A stretch of DNA of 23,907 bases from positions 1 through 23,907 of the forward strand of contig DAOUTP010000003.1 of the NCBI GenBank assembly GCA_030626645.1. Reading direction: 5' to 3'. Made by a program: the position numbers and the translations under genes. The stretch comes from Candidatus Cloacimonadota bacterium (GTDB lineage Bacteria > Cloacimonadota > Cloacimonadia > Cloacimonadales > TCS61). The notes beneath the pieces were generated by a model. That model had not been told where the DNA came from. It ran no database searches and saw only the letters and a list, made by a program, of their open reading frames with translations. Within the stretch, counting starts at the first letter, position 1, and every line of letters begins with the position of its first letter. Below are positions 1 to 7,433 of the stretch, piece after piece.

Positions 1-26
1 AGAGTTGTAAAATTAATCTTTTTCAT
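1..26 (-). CDS. Start of an unidentified minus-strand gene, truncated by window edge
   Basis: Only the first eight codons are visible. They read MKKINFTT, a lysine-rich start like that of a signal peptide. The ATG is at 26-24, and a good Shine-Dalgarno sequence (AAGGAG, within 32-41 on the minus strand) lies about 6 to 8 bases upstream. The product cannot be identified. The gene follows the terminator of the upstream secreted-protein gene and so is probably a separate transcript. Confidence 0.5.
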
Positions 27-220
27 AGGACACTCCTTTTTCAAGGTTTGTTAAAAAACAAAGATTAAAAGAAGTGTGAAATATTTTTTGAGTTCAGAAG
101 TGTTTAGAAATTTCTATATTCTACACTTCTTTATCTACGAAGCAGAGAAGTGATATCTATTTTTTTGTGTCAATAATTTTTATATGAATTATTTTTGTAA
201 GTTTAAGTTTGATAATAAAT
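27..220. other. Intergenic stretch with an imperfect inverted repeat
   Basis: This AT-rich spacer lies between the truncated gene at the left edge and the terminator at 221-244. It holds an imperfect inverted repeat: AGAAGTG at 96-102 pairs with CACTTCT at 124-130, and inner TAGAA at 105-109 pairs with TTCTA at 119-123. The sequence AGAAGTG recurs nearby (70-76 and 146-152), so this could be an operator region for the gene starting at 26. I see no gene here and cannot assign a promoter with confidence. Confidence 0.3.
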
Positions 221-244
221 AACGCTCCGAAAACTCGGAGCGTT
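221..244 (-). terminator. Rho-independent terminator of the secreted sorting-domain gene
   Basis: A perfect 10-bp stem (AACGCTCCGA with TCGGAGCGTT) closes a 4-base loop and is followed on the minus strand by ATTTATT. It lies about 35 bases beyond the stop codon at 280-282, where a terminator for that gene is expected. A smaller hairpin, AGCTC-GTA-GAGCT, sits between it and the stop. Confidence 0.7.
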
Positions 245-279
245 TTGAAGATTATTTGTGGAAGCTCGTAGAGCTATCT

Positions 280-1971
280 CTACTTCATTAAAATCATTTT
301 TTTAGTTTGTTCAAAATTTCCTGATTTTAATTTATAGAAATAAATTCCAGAAGAAACGGATTGGTTATTGTCATCCGTTCCATTCCAGGTAACTGAATAT
401 TTGCTTTCCCCTTGTCCTTCGATAAACTCAGGATGACACAAGCTCGGGGAAAGATCTTTTATTTTCTGACCTTTTAAGTTATAGATCGTTAACTCTGTGC
501 GCTCAGTGATCTCCGTGGTTAAAGAGAAAGAGATCGTCGTGGATGGATTGAACGGGTTGGGGTAATTTCCAATAAGCTTGTTGTTTGCTGACATCAAATC
601 ATCATAAACATTTGTATAGTTCAGAGTCATTGTAATTGGAATGATCAATTCATCTTGCGTAGGATCGTTATGATAAATTGTAATTTCAGCAAAATATTGA
701 CCTGCTTCAAGTCCATCAGGATCGAAAATAAGCAATATTTCTTCAGATCCACCCGGTTGAATGAACAAGGAATCCTGATCAATTTCCAGCCAGCCTGCAT
801 ATTGAGATGAATCCGTAACCACCAGTTCACAATTTAGATCGTATGCACCAATATTTGAAAGAATCATTATCCCTTCATGAATCTGATTAGAAGTTATAGT
901 TATTTCTACAGAAAGCGGATTGCACTGAATTATAGGAGGTAGAACACATTCTGCTGACAATTGAATAACCAGCTCTGGCGTATCGGGATCATTGCTGAAA
1001 ATTGTTAAATCACCAGAATACTGTCCAGGTTCATCTATTTCAAAGCCAATTTCAAGAATTTGCAGTTCCGAATAAACTAGTTCAAAGTCTGTTGGTCCAA
1101 AATAATTAAAACCTTCTCCTGAGATCACTACATCTGTTACATTAAGTGTATCCCATCCTAAATTGGAAATTTCTAATTCAAGTAAATATGGAGATTCAGG
1201 GAATGTAATCCCGAAATCAAGTTCATCGTGGGAAGCAATAATATTTGGGATTGGATCTCCAGTAAAGAAACTTAGGTATTGTCCCATCACTTGAGCTTTA
1301 GTATTTTCATTTGTGCCGTCTGCCATTCCTCCAAAGAAAGTAGAGGATGCAATTGTTCGATAAGATCCTGAATCATAATAAACTCCACGAACAGCATCAT
1401 CCTGAGAATGCATAAGTGGAGTGCCTTCATTGAAATCCAAAATATCAATACCATAATCAGCATTTGAACCATAAAGATAATTCAAAGAATAACTAGTAAA
1501 AGTCTCTGTGCTATCTGCAATAAGTGTTTCAATTTCACTGTAATAAATATTCGGAATGGAATTTTCACCCAGTCCAAAATAGGGTCGCAATAAAGCATGA
1601 TCACCGGTACCAATAATGGCACTTTCCAAGTATACAGCTTTACCTGCATCTAAGAAATTAATAATTTTTTGCACATCTTCCGATCCGACCGGATCTGGTG
1701 GAGTCCATCCTCAACCACCACACCAAATACCGGCAGTTGCAAATATAATATCATATTGAGACAGATCATCTGCCAATAAAGAATCAACTTCGGCAATAAT
1801 ACCATTTGCAGTTAATGCAGATTTTATCCCTACTTCCAGACCCACATAATTCCAAGGATCTTCCGGATCTGATATCTCTGATCCGTCATCTCTATCCCAT
1901 ATCAGTACATTTTGTGCAGTAAGTAGAGTTAAGCCTAACACAGACAAAAGTAATATCATTTTTATTTTCAT
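280..1971 (-). CDS. Secreted choice-of-anchor-type protein with C-terminal sorting domain, interrupted by in-frame TGA
   Basis: The reading frame runs from the ATG at 1971 (Shine-Dalgarno GAGGT) to the TAG at 280 without a frameshift, broken only by a TGA at codon 87 (1713-1711). Read conventionally it is two pieces: 1971-1711 (86 aa) and 1674-280 (464 aa, from a GTG). The 86-aa piece has a signal peptide and a Rossmann-like segment (YDIIFATAGIW). After the TGA the same domain continues (VQKIINFLDAGKAVYLES). Residues about 240-430 look like two Ig-like repeats of the ASPM/SPD-2/Hydin (choice-of-anchor D) type, with SNDP and HNDP motifs. The last 90 residues are a FlgD-like/T9SS type A sorting domain (NYPNPFNPSTTISFSL, SSGIYFYK). 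Function unknown; probably surface-attached or secreted. The sorting domain carries an insertion from a palindromic repeat. The TGA may be selenocysteine, a nonsense mutation or a sequence error. Confidence 0.75.
404..453. repeat. 50-bp palindromic repeat inserted in frame in the sorting domain
   Basis: The element is bounded by the inverted arms CTTTCCCC (404-411) and GGGGAAAG (446-453), with further pairing TTGT/ACAA inside. Its core, CCTTCGATAAACTCAGGATG, resembles a short dispersed repeat that I recall from many bacterial genomes; on the minus strand it gives the peptide CHPEFIEG. It adds about 8 residues to the sorting domain compared with that of the C25 peptidase gene in this window, and the frame is kept. 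Confidence 0.6.
493..522. repeat. Possible second dispersed repeat within the sorting domain
   Basis: The stretch reads, on the minus strand, roughly TTAACCACGGAGATCACTGA followed by GCGCACAGAG. It resembles a short repeat (accacagagaacacagag type) that I recall from other genomes. It encodes TTEITERTE in place of the shorter KAAGNVK in the other sorting domain here. The identification is from memory only. Confidence 0.3.
1680..1698 (-). promoter_or_regulatory. SECIS-like hairpin just downstream of the in-frame TGA
   Basis: On the minus strand GATCC (1695-1691) pairs perfectly with GGATC (1686-1682) around the loop GGTC (1690-1687). CC (1698-1697) pairs with GG (1681-1680) below a single bulged A at 1696. 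The loop starts 21 nt after the TGA. Bacterial SECIS elements have a short stem with a bulge, a G among the first loop bases and a similar distance from the UGA; the E. coli fdhF loop also contains GGUC. Against it, the bulged base is A rather than the U of fdhF, and no selenocysteine genes are visible in the window. Confidence 0.4.
1711..1713 (-). other. In-frame TGA: candidate selenocysteine codon (CxxU context), nonsense mutation or error
   Basis: The codons around it read I-W-C-G-G-[TGA]-G-W-T-P-P. If the TGA is read as selenocysteine this creates a CxxU redox motif directly after a beta strand. The frame is open for 86 codons before it and 476 codons after it, and both sides belong to one recognisable protein. 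Confidence 0.7.
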
Positions 1972-2017
1972 ATAAACCTCAATTTACATTTATTTCATAC
2001 TATGCAATAAATGTACC

Positions 2018-2053
2018 AACAAACCCATCCGGTAGTTACCGGATGGGTTTGTT
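2018..2053. terminator. Strong 17-bp hairpin, probable terminator
   Basis: The arms at 2018-2034 and 2037-2053 are perfectly complementary (AACAAACCCATCCGGTA and its complement), leaving only GT at the centre, so the real loop is about four bases or more. It lies between the C25 peptidase stop codon and the next gene start, so it probably ends the peptidase transcript. The U tract on the minus strand is weak, formed mainly by the TTTGTT inside the distal arm. Confidence 0.55.
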
Positions 2054-2146
2054 TAAAATCTCTTATCTCTAAGCTGTTACAATATAACATTTCTTCCCGC
2101 ACAGCTCAATGAGCAGTCCCTGCTTCATTAATTAAAAGGAAATATT
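2054..2146 (-). other. Spacer with a possible relic of a sorting-domain gene end
   Basis: On the minus strand this spacer contains ATGAAGCAGGGACTGCTCAT followed by TGAGC. This matches 18 of 25 positions of the end of the secreted gene at 280 (ATGAAG-stop followed by a GCTC/GAGC hairpin). It may be a decayed 3' end of another sorting-domain gene, or just a shared terminator motif. Confidence 0.25.
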
Positions 2147-2172
2147 GCCTGACCACTCGCGAGTGGTCAGGC
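2147..2172. terminator. Perfect 26-nt palindrome just after the peptidase stop
   Basis: The 13-base half GCCTGACCACTCG is followed at once by its exact reverse complement. It begins nine bases after the TAA at 2183-2181. In RNA it would fold with a small forced loop. The 3' side on the minus strand (AATATTT) is only moderately U-rich. A transcript-ending or stabilising hairpin is the likely role; a protein-binding palindrome or repeat element is possible. Confidence 0.45.
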
Positions 2173-2180
2173 TAAAAATT

Positions 2181-5100
2181 TTATTTCATTAAGATCATTT
2201 TTTTTGTTGATGAGTAATATGCTGTCTTCATCTTGTAGAAATAGATTCCTGAAGAAACTGATTTACCGCCATCATCTTTTCCATTCCACACAACTTGATG
2301 ATTATCAGCAGAAAGTTCACTATTAATTAAAGTTTTCACTTTTTGTCCTTTGATGTTAAATACTTCAAGTTTCACATTTCCGGCTGCTTTAAGTGAAAAG
2401 GATATTGTGGTTTCAGGATTGAATGGATTGGGATAGTTTGCATGAAGTTTGTTCATTATTGGAATTATTGTATCGTCGCTACTGCCAGTTGTATTAGAAT
2501 AATGAATATCATCAATATACCATCCTTCACCGGTAACAAGAGCTGCACTTCCCATCACAAATCTGATCTGTGCAGTACCTGAATAATCGGAAAGATCCAA
2601 TGTAACTTGTTCCCAATCTATGTTTCCGGCAAAAACAGGAGTTCCTTCCTCAAATGGAGATGATGGGATATTTACTATTGTACGCGGATAACCACCAACG
2701 GGATCTATTTGTTCCCACTCTCCGTCGTTTACAGATATTTCGATCAGTCCGCCATCCCAGGTAAGAGGATTATTTTCAGGACCCACATCCATCCAATGAT
2801 AAAAAGTGACTTGTGCACCCGGGAAGACTTCTATTTCCGGCATTACAAGAGCAGCATAAATATAGTTGGAATAAAACAATTCGCCAATACCACCACATTT
2901 CATTGAATAATTTCCATTTACAGTATTATTACGGAAATCTTCCAGATGCCATTCATCAATATAGTCATCTGAAAGGATCATGTGTTCCCAACCTGCATCT
3001 CCATCTTCAAAATCGTATGCATAAAATCCGATAGGCAAACGTATAATGGATTGGAAAGCAAACTCACTACTGTCAACTACGTAGACATCTATTTCAGCAA
3101 AATATTCAACCGGGCAATTTTCTGCGATATCAACTATAAATGGTGTCGTTGTGGTTTCTATTGAATCGGGTGCAATAGAAGCTACTATATTTAATCCGCT
3201 TAAAGAGACATACGGATCAGAGGTAAGTAATTGAACTTCAGAATTATATGCATATCCATTTCCAATATTATGAAAACTTATAAATATCTCACCATTTTCT
3301 CCCGGGTCGAGTATCTGATCCATTCCATCTAATATATTAAGATCAAAACTCAAATATTCTAAAACAGGAGCATTACAGTTAAGTTCAAATCCACTTATCC
3401 AACTATTGCCATCCGAAGTAACTTCAATCTCAAATTCAATTATACTACCATCATCTATTAAAGGAAGTAGCTCGATAGTGAATGCATCAATAAAGGTCAT
3501 ATTAGATGAAGCTGGAATTTGACTTCCATTCATTGTATCATTTATTATATTTATTTTATCCGAATCTGTTGAGAGAATAGCTGTTACAGTATTTCCAGTT
3601 GGCTGTACCCCAATATTTTGCAAAGTAAGATCAATCTGAAGTGTATCAAGAGATTGATATGAACCTTCAGCATGAACTCCAAGTTCAACATAATCCACGT
3701 CATAGCATATTACATACATATCAGGAGAGATTATTACTACGTCTGTAGAATAACGATAATGATTTTGTTTTGTTACTGTAACCTTCATTGAATTATTAGG
3801 AGCCTGTTGAGGAATAGTAATTTCTACTGGTACTCCCGTTCCTAATGCAGATGCAATAGCTTCGCCATTAACCGAAAGACCGATCAAAGCACCTTCATCA
3901 GCTGTAACAAAAAAAGATTCCAAACCTGACATCAACTCATCATCATGTTCAACTGCGAGCTGTTGCGGCATTTCCGAATGAACTGTTGAAAATGCACCAC
4001 CATGATGATGGAATAGATTATAAGTAACTTCTTTACTATTAGAATTATATGGCCATGATGATTGTTGCAGGAAGTACTTTCCAGCTGCGTTTGCAAAGGC
4101 TGGTCTTATCCAATCTGATTCTGAAGGAGCTGCACCATATTGCGGAAGAAATTCCTTCCACAAGTTGTCATACATTCCCCAAACAAAAGTATCATTAACA
4201 AAAGAATATGAAACTTCTGAAGCAGCAATTAAACCAAGAGCTCCCTGTTCATGTCTGTGGAAAGCCTCCGCAAAAGAGGTTTGAGTAGAATTATACATTC
4301 CGGTAAGACAATTAATAGAAAAAACAAAAACAAGATCGTCATTATTCAATCCGTTAAGATCTCCAATATCATAATCAGGTTCACCCCAGCCAGTAATACT
4401 ACCATGATCTCTATGCTGAAGTATAAATGCTCCGCTGTTTATTGCATTATTTATAGCGGAAGCACTTCCTCCTGTCCATCCACCTAACTCAGCTGGAGAA
4501 GCAGGAATATAGTTTAGTCCATTAGGACCAAATACATTTAGTACGGTATATGTGTTTGTTGCAGTTGACCAGGGATCAACATCAGGATTTCCAGCATATA
4601 TGGCATTTATTCTCACTTGTTCTTTACCCAATTCATGATTCAAAAAACCACCAACACTCTCCGAACAAATCTGGAACCAGCGCTCTGTCTGCCATCCAAG
4701 CGCAGTAATTGGATTATCATAGAAATTCGGATTTGTAGATGGGTTTCTCTCATATTCAAGAACTTTACCTATCATAGTAGAAAGATGATCTTCATTCTGT
4801 GCAGTCATTCTTGCCAGAATCACATCCGGCATACTATTATTTGTTACATCTGCAAAAATATTATCAGAAACACAATAATTATTCCAAATTGGTGAAACGA
4901 TCGAGCTACCGGTAGTCCCATAGTCACCCAGTAAAAGAACAGCAGAAGGTGGGATATCCCAATTATTATAAGCATTATCTATATAGCTTTCTATAGCTGT
5001 TACAGTATTACCACCTATCTCGGTTGTTGTAACTACGCCCGTATGTATCCCCTGTTCATTTCTGAAAATACTCAGTGAATCTGCCCATGCTGTAAAAATG

Positions 5101-5843
5101 GGATCATCTGGTGTGATGATAATATATTCATAATCTTCTGTCCGGCTTGTTGAAGATGAATACTCAGTAAGTTGTAGCGAATCAAAGTTTATAAACACAT
5201 CACTTAAAATTGAATCCCACCATATACTTCTCAGTCTATCTTTCCCGAATTTACCTGAGTCACCATTAAAACTAATTCGAATTCTGATATCTTTGTAAAC
5301 AATAAGTTCTTTTGTAACTGGATTATATTGGAACGGAGTTATGCCAAGAATCGCCGCATCAACACCACGAATTTCTGTAATATCAGAAAGTGTTACAGGA
5401 ACTTCGGGATAGAAAGAATTGGTTGAGTAAACTTCCATATTCTGGGTATACTCCAAAGGTCCAGTTTCTGTATCAAGCGGAATTCTATATGCAGGAGCAA
5501 TATTGATATTCTTGAAAATTTCTTTTCTGGTTGAAAGGATCTCCAATTCAACCTTGGCGTCAGTAGGAATTGCAAAGTAACGTCCATAACCTGGAAGATC
5601 CGGCATACCTGCATCGTTTGGTAAAAGGCTTCCAGCAAGAATCGGTTTAATCATTTTATTACCATTGACTTCAATCTCTTCTAAACTTATTTCATGCACT
5701 GAATATTCTATTAATAACTCAGTTCCGGATGCATTTATCAGATTCAAACCATCCTTATTCCAATTATCAGTAAATTCTATTTTAATAGAATTTAATAAAC
5801 TAATTATACTTACTACTATTAATACAAAAATAATTTTTTTCAT
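2181..5843 (-). CDS. Secreted gingipain-like C25 cysteine peptidase with C-terminal sorting domain
   Basis: This 1220-aa exported protease starts with a signal peptide (MKKIIFVLIVVSIISLLNS) and has Shine-Dalgarno GAGGT seven bases before the ATG. Residues about 20-230 resemble the gingipain propeptide. Residues about 235-600 are the caspase-like C25 catalytic domain, with His480 in the DHGSITGW motif and Cys512 in INCLTG; their 32-residue spacing is close to that in RgpB. An Ig-like C25 tail follows (about 640-715), then CARDB-like beta domains, a choice-of-anchor J/MAM-like domain (about 940-1110, starting YDFEDGDAGW) and a sorting domain from about 1128 (NYPNPFNPETTISFSL...KKMILMK). It probably hydrolyses extracellular protein for an amino-acid fermenter. 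Substrate specificity (Arg, Lys or other) cannot be read from the sequence. Confidence 0.9.
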   Translation of the reverse strand: MKKIIFVLIVVSIISLLNSIKIEFTDNWNKDGLNLINASGTELLIEYSVHEISLEEIEVNGNKMIKPILAGSLLPNDAGMPDLPGYGRYFAIPTDAKVELEILSTRKEIFKNINIAPAYRIPLDTETGPLEYTQNMEVYSTNSFYPEVPVTLSDITEIRGVDAAILGITPFQYNPVTKELIVYKDIRIRISFNGDSGKFGKDRLRSIWWDSILSDVFINFDSLQLTEYSSSTSRTEDYEYIIITPDDPIFTAWADSLSIFRNEQGIHTGVVTTTEIGGNTVTAIESYIDNAYNNWDIPPSAVLLLGDYGTTGSSIVSPIWNNYCVSDNIFADVTNNSMPDVILARMTAQNEDHLSTMIGKVLEYERNPSTNPNFYDNPITALGWQTERWFQICSESVGGFLNHELGKEQVRINAIYAGNPDVDPWSTATNTYTVLNVFGPNGLNYIPASPAELGGWTGGSASAINNAINSGAFILQHRDHGSITGWGEPDYDIGDLNGLNNDDLVFVFSINCLTGMYNSTQTSFAEAFHRHEQGALGLIAASEVSYSFVNDTFVWGMYDNLWKEFLPQYGAAPSESDWIRPAFANAAGKYFLQQSSWPYNSNSKEVTYNLFHHHGGAFSTVHSEMPQQLAVEHDDELMSGLESFFVTADEGALIGLSVNGEAIASALGTGVPVEITIPQQAPNNSMKVTVTKQNHYRYSTDVVIISPDMYVICYDVDYVELGVHAEGSYQSLDTLQIDLTLQNIGVQPTGNTVTAILSTDSDKINIINDTMNGSQIPASSNMTFIDAFTIELLPLIDDGSIIEFEIEVTSDGNSWISGFELNCNAPVLEYLSFDLNILDGMDQILDPGENGEIFISFHNIGNGYAYNSEVQLLTSDPYVSLSGLNIVASIAPDSIETTTTPFIVDIAENCPVEYFAEIDVYVVDSSEFAFQSIIRLPIGFYAYDFEDGDAGWEHMILSDDYIDEWHLEDFRNNTVNGNYSMKCGGIGELFYSNYIYAALVMPEIEVFPGAQVTFYHWMDVGPENNPLTWDGGLIEISVNDGEWEQIDPVGGYPRTIVNIPSSPFEEGTPVFAGNIDWEQVTLDLSDYSGTAQIRFVMGSAALVTGEGWYIDDIHYSNTTGSSDDTIIPIMNKLHANYPNPFNPETTISFSLKAAGNVKLEVFNIKGQKVKTLINSELSADNHQVVWNGKDDGGKSVSSGIYFYKMKTAYYSSTKKMILMK

Positions 5844-5997
5844 ATTTACCTCACAAAAATAATTTTATTAAGGAGCATTAATTTTTAAAAGGTCAGTAAG
5901 TCAATACAATCTTGATAACCAATACTTTTCTTATTCTTCATTAATATTTTTTAATGGCTTGTATTTACATTTTTCATAATAATAAAATGGTTTTTCA

Positions 5998-6017
5998 AAT
6001 TGGGAGAAACTCCAATT
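5998..6017 (-). terminator. Terminator of the sensor/regulator operon
   Basis: AATTGGGAG (5998-6006) pairs with CTCCAATT (6010-6017) around AAA, with one bulged G. On the minus strand it is followed by TGAAAAACCATTTT. It lies about 45 bases after the response-regulator stop codon at 6063. Confidence 0.5.
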
Positions 6018-6062
6018 CCCTTGTGAGAAAAGTGAGACACCTGCGGTTAAAAAAATATCACA

Positions 6063-7427
6063 TTATCCAAGTGAAATATTTAGGTTCTTTATTTTTCTAT
6101 ATAACGTTTTTCTATTTATATTCAGAATTTCTGCAGCCTTACTTTTATTCCCATTAGCTTGTTCAATTGCTTTCATTATTAAATCTCTCTCAACATTGCT
6201 GATAATCGAATCGAAAGAATCATCACTATTGATAGTTAAGACATCATCAACTATCTCTTTATTATCATTTTTTATTGATAGTACAAAAGGAGTTATTTCA
6301 TCAGATTTCTCCAACAAAACAGCTCTTTTCATAACATGCTTCAGTTCTCTTACATTACCAGGCCATTCATAATTCAGTAAAATTTTCATAGCTTCAACCG
6401 AGATACTTTTAATATGTTTATTCAGATTGATATTAGCTTCTTCTACAAATTCATAAGCGAGTACAGGGATGTCATCATTTCGCTCTTTCAATAGTGGTAG
6501 TTGGATTTCAAACTCGTTTAATCTGTGAAATAGATCATTACGGAAATTACCTTTGGCAATTTCTTCTTTAATTTGAAGATTGCTGGTTGCAATAATACGT
6601 ACATCAATAGCAATAGGCTTATTTCCTCCAAGATGAGTGATCTTTCTCTCTTCAATTGCTCTGAGAAGTTTTGCCTGCCCTTCTAAAGGAAGATTTGTGA
6701 TCTCATCTAATAGTAGTGTTCCAAAATTAGCTTCTTCAAATTTTCCAATTCTTTTTGAATCCGCACCGGTAAAAGCTCCTTTTTCATGACCAAACAATTC
6801 ACTTTCTACAAGTGTATCCGGTATTGCTCCGCAGTCAACAGCTACAAATGATTTCTTATATCTATCACTTTGAGAATGAATAAGATATGCAACAACTTCT
6901 TTTCCGGTTCCACTCTTCCCCTGAATAAGTACACTTATATTTGTTGGAGCAACCAGATCGACCTGGTGTATAACTTTCTGAATTTCTAAGCTTTGCCCCA
7001 ATTCTTTCTTCGTAACCTTCTCTTTCTTGATCTGTTTTTTTAAAATTTCTACTTCACGACTTAACGAGCGAGTTTTTAGTGCTTTTTTAATTGTTAGGAT
7101 TAGATCATCATTATTAAAAGGTTTAGTGATATAATCATAAGCACCCATTTTCATAGCACCAACTGCATCAGTAACATCTGCGAATGCTGTAATCATGATA
7201 ACAAGCTGATTTTCGTCAATCTTAAGAATATTTTCGAAAACTTCCATACCATTTAATCCCGGCAATCTCATATCAAGCAAAACCAGATCAGGCATAGTAG
7301 CTTTATACTCTTTAACTCCTAGCTTCCCATTTCCTACTGTGATAGTTTCAAAACCTTCTTCCTTCAAGATCGTATTAAGTAGAAATTGCATATCCTTATT
7401 ATCTTCAATAATCAATATTCTTTCCAT
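6063..7427 (-). CDS. NtrC-family sigma-54-dependent response regulator
   Basis: This 454-aa protein is a two-component transcription activator. Residues 1-120 form a receiver with acidic E8/D9, phospho-acceptor D52 in LVLLDMRLPG, and Lys in YITKPF. Residues about 140-370 form an AAA+ domain with Walker A (GKSGTGKE), the sigma-54 contact loop GAFTGA, and Walker B (TLLLDEI). The C-terminal 45 residues are a Fis-type helix-turn-helix (NKSKAAEILNINRKTLYRKI). With the GAFTGA loop intact it should activate sigma-54 RNA polymerase by ATP hydrolysis once phosphorylated. It starts six bases after the histidine-kinase stop, so the two form an operon and are presumably partners. I found no convincing -24/-12 promoter in the window, so its targets are unknown. 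Confidence 0.93.
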   Translation of the reverse strand: MERILIIEDNKDMQFLLNTILKEEGFETITVGNGKLGVKEYKATMPDLVLLDMRLPGLNGMEVFENILKIDENQLVIMITAFADVTDAVGAMKMGAYDYITKPFNNDDLILTIKKALKTRSLSREVEILKKQIKKEKVTKKELGQSLEIQKVIHQVDLVAPTNISVLIQGKSGTGKEVVAYLIHSQSDRYKKSFVAVDCGAIPDTLVESELFGHEKGAFTGADSKRIGKFEEANFGTLLLDEITNLPLEGQAKLLRAIEERKITHLGGNKPIAIDVRIIATSNLQIKEEIAKGNFRNDLFHRLNEFEIQLPLLKERNDDIPVLAYEFVEEANINLNKHIKSISVEAMKILLNYEWPGNVRELKHVMKRAVLLEKSDEITPFVLSIKNDNKEIVDDVLTINSDDSFDSIISNVERDLIMKAIEQANGNKSKAAEILNINRKTLYRKIKNLNISLG

Positions 7428-7433
7428 ATTTTT

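Noticed and set aside
1674..1674. Separate gene starting at the GTG at 1674
   Set aside because: It is in the same frame as the upstream 86-aa piece, has no signal peptide or ribosome-binding site of its own, and starts in mid-domain. One interrupted gene is the better reading.
1711..1713. Genome-wide reassignment of TGA to Trp or Gly
   Set aside because: TGA ends the PHP gene (17116), the DRTGG gene (19193) and hdrB (9589) at plausible lengths, and Trp is otherwise TGG in all genes read here. A general reassignment is therefore unlikely.
2709..5862. Several plus-strand open frames of 60-92 codons opposite the peptidase gene
   Set aside because: They lie antisense to a well-supported long gene, lack ribosome-binding sites and show no recognisable domains.
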